Below, piece after piece: positions 8,574-16,465 of a stretch of 33,954 nt of DNA. Positions within the stretch are counted from its first letter, which is position 1, and every line of letters starts with the position of its first letter. The translations under genes were made by a program, and so were the position numbers. The stretch comes from Bacillus sp. UNC438CL73TsuS30 (lineage in GTDB: Bacteria; Bacillota; Bacilli; Bacillales; Cytobacillaceae). Under the pieces are notes generated by a model that worked only from the letters and a program-made list of their open reading frames with translations, had not been told where the DNA came from and did no database searches. The stretch spans positions 1-33,954 of the forward strand of contig NZ_AXVA01000036.1 of assembly GCF_000482325.1 (NCBI RefSeq), read 5' to 3'.

Positions 8574-8772
8574 GAAAGTAAAATAAACGGAGATTTTTCG
8601 GTTAAATGCAGAATAGAGCTCGTTTCGGGATAAATAAGGGAAGATTTTTCGATTATGCAAAGCAAAATCCCCCATTTTCGCATTTTTTTAGTCAATAGGC
8701 GAAATTCCTCCGTCTATTTAGGCTATTTTTCATTTTATTTACTAATTAAGCGAAATTTTTCCGTCTATTTAT
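8574..8772. repeat. 201-bp repeat family, copy 1 (199 bp)
   Basis: Begins near GAAAGTAAAATAA and ends with TTTTTCCGTCTATTTAT. It aligns along its whole length with 9333-9533 and 31840-32040. The ends form an imperfect inverted repeat of about 24 bp (ATAACCGGAGATTTTTCCG against ATAGACGGAAAAATTTCG), which suggests a MITE. No convincing coding capacity. Confidence 0.7.
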
Positions 8773-8773
8773 C

Positions 8774-8906
8774 TATTCGCAAACTGAAGTCTAATCAAAA
8801 AATTAAAAAACCGATCGCCTACTTCCACGGCATTTTGCAAAAGAAATTTGAAGAGCTTTATTATGCGGAAATATATGAAATGTGGATTAGCCAACCAAAT
8901 GGTTAA
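8774..8906 (+). pseudogene. C-terminal relic of the winged-helix protein found intact at 30625-31413
   Basis: The last 43 codons match the end of the intact gene (KPIAYFHGIL, EIYEMWISQPNG). The break falls exactly at the end of 201-bp repeat copy 1, so the 5' part was replaced by or deleted with that repeat. Between the two copies about six base changes are synonymous and five are conservative (I/V, Q/E, E/D twice, Y/F). That pattern suggests both copies were once under selection before this one was truncated. Confidence 0.75.
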
Positions 8907-9332
8907 AGCCAACACCTTTCTTTACGAATCGACAGCTACCGACGCTTATTTTTCCAATCAAACGTTTAATTAAAACCAGGACAAAGCCTTTTGGAAAACG
9001 AACATGGTCCTGTTTCCGAGGAAATATTTTGTCGATAATATCGTTTAGCTTTTCCCGATTTTTCTCCCAAACGGTCAAACAATGACTTTATCTCGCATAA
9101 TTGTACCCGTTTCGACAAAATGGGCTTCTACACAAACGTTTGATTAGAAACTGAGCAAACTCTTCTAATATAAAGGTTTCTTAATGGAAAGATGCAAGAA
9201 GATTGTCGGAAGTTTGGACAGAACTTGGTGAATGGTAAAATCAAAGCACTTAAATATTCAAAAACCCGTCCCGCGATGGTTTTCAACATACTTCCTTTTA
9301 AAAAATAATTCTTGTCCTAAATTAAGTAACCC

Positions 9333-9533
9333 GCGAAAGTTATATAAGCGGAGATTTTTCCGTTAGATGCAGAATGGAGCCCGTTTCGGGGTAAATAAGG
9401 GAAGGTTTTCCGATTATGCAGAGCAAAATGCCCCATTTCCATGATTTTCGAGTCAATAGGCGAAATCTTTACCTCTATTTAAGCTATTTTAAATGCTAAT
9501 TACTAATTAAGCGAAATTTTTCCGTCTATTTAT
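9333..9533. repeat. 201-bp repeat family, copy 2
   Basis: Runs from GCGAAAGT to TTTTTCCGTCTATTTAT and is very similar to copy 3 at 31840. It contains the internal GCCCGTTTCGGG hairpin and is followed within 15 bp by a REP-like hairpin. Confidence 0.75.
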
Positions 9534-9547
9534 TTGATCGGGGATAA

Positions 9548-9600
9548 CCACGGGGACGGTTCTCCTGGTCCAAAAAAGCCTCGGGAACCGTCCCCCATGG
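9548..9600. repeat. REP-like hairpin, copy 2
   Basis: GGGGACGGTTC and GGAACCGTCCCC form a near-perfect 11-12 bp stem, extended by flanking CCA/TGG. This is the common Firmicute REP-type palindrome linked to Y1 (HUH) transposases. Confidence 0.75.
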
Positions 9601-9719
9601 TATTTTTTAGGTGAGAATACGAATAATCATGTATGCTTAAAAAAAACAATTTCGTTTCAATACGAACCTCGAATATACTAAAAATATTCTTTCTATCTAC
9701 TAATCGAAAGGAGCATTCT

Positions 9720-10004
9720 ATGACTGAAACAAAGGCAATAAAAAAATCTCCCTCAAAAAAGAAGAAACAGAAAACCGCTCATCTCGAAAATGTTAGTTTT
9801 TATCGATTACGCAAGGTTATCTTTCTTATTTTCCTATCCCTGCTAATCGTCTATCTCTATTATCTACATACCAAAGGAACTCTTCTTTCCAATATGGCCT
9901 TACTATGGAAATCGCATAAGAAAGTTATGATGGCTATTTTTGGATTTGCAGCCTATAGTTTGGGTGTGTTTTACTTAGGTTTTAGGAAGGGAAGAAAAAG
10001 ATGA
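9720..10004 (+). CDS. Small basic two-helix membrane protein, function unknown
   Basis: 94 residues from ATG 9720, chosen because GAAAGGAGC lies seven bases upstream; an in-frame ATG at 9633 has no such site. A Lys-rich N terminus (KKSPSKKKKQK) is followed by two hydrophobic helices (about 38-55 and 69-86) and a basic tail RKGRKR, a pattern consistent with an inner-membrane protein with both ends inside. A 5'-truncated copy lies at 33561-33752. In the shared part about six differences are synonymous and five are conservative, which supports real coding. A second, 26-residue membrane peptide gene follows 143 bp downstream in both copies. I do not recognise the family; small membrane immunity, lysis or spore proteins are possibilities only. 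Confidence 0.7.
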   Translation: MTETKAIKKSPSKKKKQKTAHLENVSFYRLRKVIFLIFLSLLIVYLYYLHTKGTLLSNMALLWKSHKKVMMAIFGFAAYSLGVFYLGFRKGRKR

Positions 10005-10147
10005 AAATATTGGATAGCCTTTAATTTCGTTATATATTCAATTCCTTTTCATCTTACTAAAGGTTACGCGTATATTTATTAATGTGGTATTTGTTTTATT
10101 AGATAGAAAATTCCTTATATAAAACATGAAAGATTGGAGGACACTCT

Positions 10148-10228
10148 ATGAAATTATGGATGAGGATACTTGTTACATTAGACATTCTTATTATTTTGGG
10201 TGTTATAGCAGGTGAAATTTTTTATTAA
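10148..10228 (+). CDS. 26-residue hydrophobic peptide, function unknown
   Basis: ATG 10148 is preceded by GGAGG at a seven-base spacing, an excellent ribosome site. The peptide has a short basic N terminus (MKLWMR) and one hydrophobic helix (ILVTLDILIILGVIAG), and ends IFY. The same ribosome site and all 54 visible coding bases are repeated at the window end (33901-33954), again downstream of the 94-residue gene, so the pair travels together. It is too short for family assignment. It could be a single-pass regulatory or toxin-like membrane peptide. The candidate antisense RNA promoter starts 9 bp after its stop. Confidence 0.55.
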   Translation: MKLWMRILVTLDILIILGVIAGEIFY

Positions 10229-10248
10229 AAGAAATGTATAATAAAAAA

Positions 10249-10363
10249 GAGAAGTGCGCCAACACTTCTCCATGCAACTATTACCTTCAGGGTGGTAGCT
10301 GTCTGTTTTATATTTTTGGTTAACCACCCTTTTGCTTATGACGGCGGGTGGTTTTCTTGTTTT
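10249..10363 (+). ncRNA. Candidate antitoxin-like antisense RNA, copy A (orphan)
   Basis: A -10 box TATAAT at 10237-10242 precedes a roughly 115-nt stretch that begins with the hairpin GAGAAGTG/CACTTCTC. It ends in a terminator ACCACCC...GGGTGGT followed by TTTTCTTGTTTT. It is about 95% identical to the antisense strand of the intact toxin locus at 33124-33238. Here the toxin frame it would oppose is truncated, so the RNA would be an orphan. Its terminator in reverse may also serve the symporter operon. The -35 is weak; transcription is inferred. Confidence 0.4.
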
Positions 10364-10389
10364 CTAGAATGTTTTTCCGAAAGAACTAA
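10320..10389 (-). pseudogene. C-terminal relic of the small amphipathic toxin-like peptide
   Basis: Read on the minus strand, FFRKNILENKKTTRR...KQKGG matches the tail of the 47-residue peptide encoded at 33183-33326 and stops four residues earlier. The 5' half with start codon and ribosome site is missing; the homology ends within 5 bp of the symporter stop codon at 10394. Confidence 0.6.
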
Positions 10390-10393
10390 AGAT

Positions 10394-11878
10394 TCAGAGA
10401 GTGACCTTAGAAGCATTCTGTTTTACCAGTCGAAGGCTGGAGTTTTTTGTAACAAGGCTGCCAATCACCATGACAAAGATGTTTAGCACCATCGCGATAA
10501 TCCCTACATTAAGGTCTTTAATCAGCTGAGGCAGTGACGGGAACAGCGTCCCAACCGTTGCACTTGTAATGGTGACATATAAGACGGTCACTTCACCGAC
10601 AATAATTCCGGCTATGGCCCCCTGCTTGGTAACAAAATTTTTCTTCAATAAACTGCAGATCATGGACGGGAATAACTGGGTTACAAAGCTATACCCCATT
10701 AACAGCAGCAATACAATCGTATTTCCGCCGTTTAAGGTGAAATAGACGGAGATCAAAGCAATAACAGGAACTAAAATTTTTGCCAACTTGATAATTCTTT
10801 TGTCAGTAGCATTTTTTGCAAAAGGTTTGTACACGTTATTGGCTAACGAAGTGGCAGCCGCCATCAATAGCATGGATCCTGGGACAAGTGCTGTTAATAA
10901 ACCTGCGGCCCCAATCAGGCCAACAATAAACGGATTAAAGGACATTATCGAAAGCTTTAATAAAGAAAGGTCCTGATCTGATCCCTGCAAGCCAGGAACT
11001 TGCTGAATGGCAGCAAAGCCAACGAAAAAGACAAACAGGACTAGTAGAGCATAAAGCGGACTAATCATAGCATTTTTACGGAATACCTTTGCACTTTTTG
11101 CCGAAAAAGAAGAGGCAAAGTATTGCGGCCACATATAAAAGCCAAGGGATGTCAAGATAACGGTAGAAATATACCACGACATACTGTTTCCTTGGGCTGG
11201 AATCGTCGCAAAATTCGGATGTACCTTATCAATGGACTCAAACATTGGCTGGATTCCGCCATAATAATGGTATGGCAAATAGATTCCTATAATAACGACA
11301 ATCACGAGAATCATAGTATCCTTTAATACAGCTGTCCAAGCCGAACCGTGAATCCCCGATACCATTACATAGAATGTAAGCGCGATGGCCCCAATCCAGA
11401 CGGCCGCCGTATTGGAAATACTGCCATAGGAAGCCAATGATACAATGATCCCCAATCCCTTAAATTGAAGGATAATATAAGGAACCATGGCTAGAACACC
11501 AACAAGGGCTACTACCACACCCAAGGCTGGGCTCTTATATTTGCTGGCAAAGAAGTCAGGCTGTGATAAAAGCTTCTTTTCTTTTCCATACTTCCAAATA
11601 GCCGGCAATAGGTAGTATGAAATAACATAAGCAAGCGTCATATAAGCTAAAATATAAAGGGCAGGTCCGCCCTTGCCATAGGCCCATGAACTGCCTCCAA
11701 GGAACGTAAACGTGGTATAGATTTCTCCGGCCATTAACAGGAACACAAACATGGCCCCGAAGCCACGGCCTCCAACCGTCCATTGCTCCAGGTTCATGTC
11801 ATGGCCTTTTTTTGCCCTGACTCCTAGGAAAACGGCAAGCAACAGAAAGGCAAAAATAACGACGAGTGCAATATTCAT
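10394..11878 (-). CDS. Sodium:solute symporter (SSF family)
   Basis: 494-residue polytopic membrane protein with about 13 hydrophobic segments, the usual SSF size. The N-terminal region (DMNLEQWTVGGRGFG), then LMAGEIYTTFTFLG, and LTALVPGSMLLMAAATSLANN carry the family pattern for sodium-coupled uptake of organic solutes. ATG 11878 overlaps the stop of the DUF3311 gene in an ATGA arrangement. SSF/DUF3311 pairs are common in Bacillaceae next to peptidase-M20 genes and usually take up amino-acid-like or carboxylate solutes. It is the last gene of the operon starting at 16223. Closest subfamily (PanF-like or proline-like) is not resolvable here. Confidence 0.9.
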   Translation of the reverse strand: MNIALVVIFAFLLLAVFLGVRAKKGHDMNLEQWTVGGRGFGAMFVFLLMAGEIYTTFTFLGGSSWAYGKGGPALYILAYMTLAYVISYYLLPAIWKYGKEKKLLSQPDFFASKYKSPALGVVVALVGVLAMVPYIILQFKGLGIIVSLASYGSISNTAAVWIGAIALTFYVMVSGIHGSAWTAVLKDTMILVIVVIIGIYLPYHYYGGIQPMFESIDKVHPNFATIPAQGNSMSWYISTVILTSLGFYMWPQYFASSFSAKSAKVFRKNAMISPLYALLVLFVFFVGFAAIQQVPGLQGSDQDLSLLKLSIMSFNPFIVGLIGAAGLLTALVPGSMLLMAAATSLANNVYKPFAKNATDKRIIKLAKILVPVIALISVYFTLNGGNTIVLLLLMGYSFVTQLFPSMICSLLKKNFVTKQGAIAGIIVGEVTVLYVTITSATVGTLFPSLPQLIKDLNVGIIAMVLNIFVMVIGSLVTKNSSLRLVKQNASKVTL

Positions 11879-12075
11879 TCGGCTTCACTCTCCTTGTTGA
11901 TCGGATCAATTCGATAAACAACCCACAAAATAATCGATGTAAGCACTACCCACATGACCATCCAGAAGAAGACAAATGGCAGGCCGAGTACATATGGCTT
12001 GACTGTATTGACAAAGGGCATCAAAACAAGAATACCTATAAAGGGCAATAAACTAAGCAAATGCTGGAGTTTCAT
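11875..12075 (-). CDS. DUF3311-type small membrane protein, symporter partner
   Basis: 66 residues with two hydrophobic helices (LLSLLPFIGILVLMPFVN and a second ending LWVVYRIDP). I start at ATG 12075 because TTAGGAGGCC sits six bases upstream; a longer frame from 12135 would run into the preceding peptidase gene. The position directly before a sodium:solute symporter with an ATGA overlap is the classic DUF3311 arrangement, and the protein probably assists or completes the transporter. No biochemical role is established for the family. Confidence 0.8.
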   Translation of the reverse strand: MKLQHLLSLLPFIGILVLMPFVNTVKPYVLGLPFVFFWMVMWVVLTSIILWVVYRIDPINKESEAE

Positions 12076-12103
12076 TTTTTGGCCTCCTAAGCGAGTATAA
12101 TTC

Positions 12104-13288
12104 TTACAAATTAAACTTACATACAGCCTCGACAAACATTTTTAACGCAATTTCAAAGGAATCTTCGTCAACCGTAAATTTTGGATGATGATGTGGATAG
12201 GTAATACCCTTTGCAGCATTCCCTGCCCCAACGTAGAAGAAGGTGCCTGGAGCTTTTTGCTGGTAAGCAGAAAAATCTTCTCCTCCCATTGTCGGTCTAA
12301 ATGGAACAACATTTTCATCCCCTACCACTTTACGGGCAAGCTCTTCCATTACACTTGTCACAGCCTGATCATTCACAACCGGACGATAGCCAAAATCATA
12401 TTTAAATGTATAGGTCGCTTGATGCGCCATTGTAATCCCTTTAATGATTTCTTCCATTCGTTTAGGAAGGCCTTCGCGGACCTCTGGATTGAGCGTACGA
12501 GTTGTCCCGACAATTTCAACGGTGTCCGGGATGACATTATGAGTGGTCCCGCCGATAAATTTGGTAACGGAAAGGACAACCGGGTCGATCGGGTCAATAT
12601 TTCTTGCAACAATTTGCTGCAAATTGGTGACTACCTGAGTTCCAATGGTGATGCTGTCAATCGTTTGATGCGGCATCGCAGCATGTCCGCCTTTTCCTTG
12701 GATGGTAAGGTAGAAGGTATCCATGGATGCCATAACAGGTCCATAGCCAATGCCGATTTTGCCAAGTTCGATCGGCGACCATAGATGCTCTCCGATAACT
12801 AAATCAACCCCGTCCATGACACCAGCTTGGACCATTGCTTCAGCCCCGCCAGGCAGCGTTTCTTCGGCATGCTGGAACAGAAAACGCACTTCCCCTTTAA
12901 TCTGTGCTTTTAACGAAGAAAGAATCTTTGCTGTACCGAGCAGGATCGCGGTATGTCCGTCATGGCCGCAAGCATGCATGACGCCGGGCTTCTTGGAGAC
13001 AAATTCAAAGGTGTTCTCCTCTTGGATTGGCAAAGCGTCCATATCGGCACGAATCGCTAAAACCTTCCCTGGCTGTTCACCAATTAAACGGGCCATGACA
13101 CTTGTTTTGGTTGGCCGGGAAACTTCCAGGTTTCCAAAAGAAATGAGCGTTTCATAGACAAAATTGGACGTGTTGTCTTCCTGGAAGGAAACCTCCGGAT
13201 TTTCGTGTAAATGGCGGCGCCACTTTACTACCTCAGCCTTTACCTCATTGACTAAACGCTCGACATGATGAACTACTTCAGTAGTCAT
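12104..13288 (-). CDS. M20-family amidohydrolase (N-acyl amino acid / hippurate hydrolase type)
   Basis: 394-codon cytosolic metal-dependent hydrolase of the HipO/AmhX group, which removes acyl groups from N-acyl amino acids. Motifs: WRRHLHENPEVSF near the N terminus, MHACGHDGHTA (metal His and Asp), FLFQHAEETLPGGAEAM (catalytic Glu pair region), a dimerisation domain with GKGGHAAMPH, and the metal site MGGEDFSAY with a terminal PHHHPKF. ATG 13288 has AAAGGAGGG seven bases upstream. It lies between an N-carbamoyl hydrolase gene (30-bp gap) and the DUF3311/symporter pair, so the operon imports and deacylates amino-acid derivatives. The acyl group is unknown. Confidence 0.88.
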   Translation of the reverse strand: MTTEVVHHVERLVNEVKAEVVKWRRHLHENPEVSFQEDNTSNFVYETLISFGNLEVSRPTKTSVMARLIGEQPGKVLAIRADMDALPIQEENTFEFVSKKPGVMHACGHDGHTAILLGTAKILSSLKAQIKGEVRFLFQHAEETLPGGAEAMVQAGVMDGVDLVIGEHLWSPIELGKIGIGYGPVMASMDTFYLTIQGKGGHAAMPHQTIDSITIGTQVVTNLQQIVARNIDPIDPVVLSVTKFIGGTTHNVIPDTVEIVGTTRTLNPEVREGLPKRMEEIIKGITMAHQATYTFKYDFGYRPVVNDQAVTSVMEELARKVVGDENVVPFRPTMGGEDFSAYQQKAPGTFFYVGAGNAAKGITYPHHHPKFTVDEDSFEIALKMFVEAVCKFNL

Positions 13289-13318
13289 GGATAACTCCCT
13301 CCTTTTCATTGTGTAACT

Positions 13319-14575
13319 CTATTTTTCTTGGATTACATGCTTTTTAACGGCTAAAGACGCGACAGCCTTTAGCAATAACTGAGAGCCTGCTTCAATATCT
13401 TCTACTTTTGAAAATTCATCCGGACAATGACTCTTTCCCTTCAAACTCGGGATAAAAATCATTCCAACGTCGGTCACGTCTGTCATAAGAGCAGCATCGT
13501 GAACGGCACCGCTATTCATTTTCTTATAGCTGAAACCGGCAGCAATCGCTTCCTGCTCAAGCACATTCATGATACGAGGGGACAGCGGTTTAATTTGAGA
13601 TTGGCCAACCAGCTCAATCTGGCTTATAAGGGAGTGTTCTTTTGCCACTTTGCTTACCTTTTCAACAAGATAGTCCGTTACAAAATCGATTCCCTTCATC
13701 TCAACATCTCTGGCATCGACAAAGAACTTCACTTTCTGCGGAATGACATTTGGTAAATTGGGCTCACAGCTAATTTTCCCAACCGTTGCAACCGTCGTTG
13801 GTATGGTACTGCTTTTAACGGTACGTTGAAGATCGGCGATGATGCTGGCAGCTCCAACCATCGGATCTGACCTTAAATCCATAGGGGTTGTCCCCGCATG
13901 ATTCGAATCCCCTTCAAGCGTCACTTTAAAGGTTTTCATCCCGGCAATCGCCTGAACAATCCCAATCGTTTTATTTTCGGTTTCCAAAACGGCTCCTTGT
14001 TCAATATGGAGTTCAATCATTGCTGCAATTTCGTCTTGCTCAACAGTCTCCTGCTCAATATGGTCTACACCTAAGCCAAAATTTTTGACAATATCGTAAC
14101 AGGATTTCCCCTCACTGTTTTTAATAGACTTTAAATCTGATAATGAATATTTACCTGTCATCACTTTGCTTCCCATCATGGTTACACCGAAATTGGAACC
14201 CTCTTCTTCGGAAAAAATGATCAATTCAACCGGACGGGTAAGCTCGGCATTCTCTTCCTTCAATACTCGAATCGTCTCTAAAGCTGCCAAAACGCCAAGT
14301 AAACCATCATACTTTCCACCGTTTGCAACAGTATCAATATGGGAGCCGATTAAGATAGGCGGCAGATTGATGTTTTTACCATAGGTCGCCCGAATATTGC
14401 CAAACCCGTCAACCTTAATGGAAAGATCTAACTCTTTCATCAGCGTTAACAAATACTCCCTTGCTTGCCGATCTTCACTGCTAAAAGAAAAACGGGTACA
14501 GCCCTTTCCCGGAGTCTTCGTGAAGGTGACAATACGGTCCAAATCCTTAAATAATCTTTCTATATTGATTTTCAT
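13319..14575 (-). CDS. M20C hydrolase: N-carbamoyl-L-amino acid / allantoate amidohydrolase type
   Basis: 418 residues, the usual length for the AmaB/HyuC/AllC family, which cleaves carbamoyl or ureido groups. Metal and catalytic motifs: GSHIDTVANGGKYDG, FSEEEGSNFG (catalytic Glu pair), ELHIEQGAVLE, the substrate-binding GDSNHAGTTPMDLRSDP, and AVHDAALM. ATG 14575 is preceded by GAAGGAGGTGATTAAG. It is 22 bp downstream of the amidohydrolase gene and 30 bp upstream of the M20 deacylase gene, all on the minus strand. With a PucR-type regulator alongside, a ureide or hydantoin-derived N-carbamoyl amino acid is a reasonable substrate class, but allantoate itself is not supported by other allantoin genes here. 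Confidence 0.88.
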   Translation of the reverse strand: MKINIERLFKDLDRIVTFTKTPGKGCTRFSFSSEDRQAREYLLTLMKELDLSIKVDGFGNIRATYGKNINLPPILIGSHIDTVANGGKYDGLLGVLAALETIRVLKEENAELTRPVELIIFSEEEGSNFGVTMMGSKVMTGKYSLSDLKSIKNSEGKSCYDIVKNFGLGVDHIEQETVEQDEIAAMIELHIEQGAVLETENKTIGIVQAIAGMKTFKVTLEGDSNHAGTTPMDLRSDPMVGAASIIADLQRTVKSSTIPTTVATVGKISCEPNLPNVIPQKVKFFVDARDVEMKGIDFVTDYLVEKVSKVAKEHSLISQIELVGQSQIKPLSPRIMNVLEQEAIAAGFSYKKMNSGAVHDAALMTDVTDVGMIFIPSLKGKSHCPDEFSKVEDIEAGSQLLLKAVASLAVKKHVIQEK

Positions 14576-14597
14576 CTTAATCACCTCCTTCAAAAAA

Positions 14598-16223
14598 TTA
14601 AATCACAGGTTCATTTTCCAGCTGTTCTGCGTAGACGATTTCACCGTCGATCATGGTAAAAACCACTTGTATGGATGGGACTTCATCTGTTTTTGCCTTA
14701 AGGATGGAACGATCCAGGATAATGATGTCTGCCAGTTTTCCTGGTTCAATGGAGCCTGTCTCATTTTCACTAAAGGATGCGTGAGCCCCATTCCAAGTAA
14801 TCATACGGATAGCTTCCAAAAGTCCGATTCGTTCCTGTTCACCGAGAACACTTCCAGATGGAGCGATTCTTGTGATGGCACTATGAATCCCCCTGAGCGG
14901 ATTGAAATCTGTCACCGGACAGTCAGATGCGATGGCAGCGGGCACTCCAGCTTCTAAATAGCTATGTAATGGATACATTTGGCTGGAACGTTCCCCGTAG
15001 TTTTTACTATAAATATCACCATATTCAAAGAAGAATGCCGGATTCGGAGTTGGAATGACCCCTTGCTTTTTCATCCTTTCAATCAAGTCAGGCTGCGCAA
15101 TGCCTGCATGCTCAATCCGGTGGCGCGCATCCTCTCTTGGGTACAAGCTGTTTGCTTTTTCAATGCACGTCAAGAGCATGTCAATCGCGGCATCCCCCTG
15201 GGCGTGTGAGGTAATTTGCCAGCCTTTTTGATGAGCCGGAATAAAAATTTCCTCGATTTCTTCCTGTTGATAATAATGAATGCCATAATTGTTCGGGTCA
15301 CTGTCATAAGGCTCTCTCGTCCAGATGGTTGGACCGCTGCTGCTTCCATCAAGGAATAATTTCACCGGACCATATTTAAAGCGGTCATTTCCATCCTTCG
15401 TCTTGAGATCCGTTGCAAGAAAATGCTTAATCACCTTTTCAGGCTCGTTTAGTGCCCCGACCATGGCATAGACTCTCTGTTTAATGACACCGCTTTCAGA
15501 ATCCTGTTTAAGCGCTTCAATATTTGATACTCCGTACCCTGTTGCATCATGGATAGAGGTAATTCCCTTTTTCGCAAAATCCTTGGATGCAATCGAATGG
15601 GCTTTCTGTAGCTCGTCGCGAGTAAACCCAGCAATTTGGAACACTTGCATATGGGCATTTTCAAGCAGCAATCCATTCGGCTCTCCATCAGACCCCCGGA
15701 CAATCTTCCCGCCTTCAGGATCCGGTGTATTTTTATCAATGGACGCAATTTGTAAGGCCTGGCTATTGACCGTTGAGATATGGTTACATGCCCGTACAAC
15801 CATAATGGGGTGTTCGGTTGAAACAGTATCCAATTCCTCTTTTGTAGGAAAACGGCCATCGGCGATGGTTTGGTCATTATAGCCCCAGGCACGAACCCAT
15901 TCACCCTTTGGCGTTTCTTTTGCCTTTTCTTTCAATTTCTCCAGTAAATCAGAGATGGTTTGTACAGATTCATCCTTGCATGAAACAGATAATTGGTTTG
16001 TACCATATAGGCTGATATGAAGATGGGATTCAATAAAACCTGGAAGAAGGGTCCTTCCGTTCAGATCAATGACCTTGCTATCATCATCTTTCAATCTCAA
16101 AATCTCTTCTGTGCTGCCAACGGCAATAATTTCTCTCCCCTTGACCGCAACCGCACGATGAATCTCATCCTTTTGATTGACCGTAATGACCTCTCCGTTA
16201 ATGAATAGGTAGTTGCTTAACAA
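14598..16223 (-). CDS. YtcJ-like metal-dependent amidohydrolase
   Basis: 541-residue member of the amidohydrolase superfamily (YtcJ/NfdA-type, exoenzyme-regulatory-protein AepA family). N-terminal beta-sandwich, then the metal motif HLHIS (in LPGFIESHLHIS), later His ligands in TSHAQGDAAID and HRIEHAG, and the catalytic Asp in AIASDCPVTDFNPL; the C-terminal IEPGKLADIIILD closes the sandwich. I start at TTG 16223, which has AGGAAGGGGGAGAGG just upstream; ATG 16289 would add 22 residues lacking a site. It is the first gene of the five-gene operon. Members hydrolyse amide, formamide or lactam bonds; the substrate is unknown. A paralogue lies at 20939-22558. Confidence 0.85.
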   Translation of the reverse strand: MLSNYLFINGEVITVNQKDEIHRAVAVKGREIIAVGSTEEILRLKDDDSKVIDLNGRTLLPGFIESHLHISLYGTNQLSVSCKDESVQTISDLLEKLKEKAKETPKGEWVRAWGYNDQTIADGRFPTKEELDTVSTEHPIMVVRACNHISTVNSQALQIASIDKNTPDPEGGKIVRGSDGEPNGLLLENAHMQVFQIAGFTRDELQKAHSIASKDFAKKGITSIHDATGYGVSNIEALKQDSESGVIKQRVYAMVGALNEPEKVIKHFLATDLKTKDGNDRFKYGPVKLFLDGSSSGPTIWTREPYDSDPNNYGIHYYQQEEIEEIFIPAHQKGWQITSHAQGDAAIDMLLTCIEKANSLYPREDARHRIEHAGIAQPDLIERMKKQGVIPTPNPAFFFEYGDIYSKNYGERSSQMYPLHSYLEAGVPAAIASDCPVTDFNPLRGIHSAITRIAPSGSVLGEQERIGLLEAIRMITWNGAHASFSENETGSIEPGKLADIIILDRSILKAKTDEVPSIQVVFTMIDGEIVYAEQLENEPVI

Positions 16224-16408
16224 CTGCCTCTCCCCCTTCCTAAATGGAAATGATATTGCGTTATATTCATTAGGAATATATTTTTGCAAAATTTTGAAAT
16301 TCGGTACTTTTTAATAATACGACATAATTTCTCGATGTCTTTTGTAACTTTTTTAGAAATTATTATGAATATTTGTAACATTGTAAATAATCACAAAAAT
16401 GGTTTGTT

Positions 16409-16430
16409 TTGTTGCAAACTTTTACAACAA
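16409..16430. promoter_or_regulatory. 22-bp palindrome, candidate operator upstream of the hydrolase/symporter operon
   Basis: TTGTTGCAAACTTTTACAACAA is an inverted repeat with only two mismatched pairs. It lies in the 224-bp gap between the PucR-type regulator gene and the operon start at 16223. TTGTAAC-like half sites recur nearby (about 16345 and 16374). A binding site for the adjacent PucR-type regulator is inferred from position only. Confidence 0.45.
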
Positions 16431-16431
16431 T

Positions 16432-16465
16432 ATAAAAAAGCACTTAATTAAAAATTTAAGTGCTT
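16432..16465 (-). terminator. Terminator overlapping the end of the PucR-type regulator gene
   Basis: AAGCACTTAA and TTAAGTGCTT (minus strand) form a 10-bp stem followed by TTTTTTATA. The stop codon (16448-16450) lies inside the loop. Confidence 0.8.

Larger units (their letters stand above)
8774..9602. repeat. Long duplication, copy A (about 830 bp)
   Basis: Aligned without net length change to 31281-32109 through the winged-helix gene tail, its non-coding downstream segment, a 201-bp repeat and a REP-like hairpin. The tract 8907-9332 contains no gene I can support. Confidence 0.8.

Noticed and set aside
8887..9078. Minus-strand 63-codon frame present in both duplicated copies (also 31394-31585)
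   Set aside because: Differences between copies are mostly amino-acid-changing, start is TTG without a ribosome site, and it overlaps the winged-helix gene end. Conservation reflects DNA duplication only.
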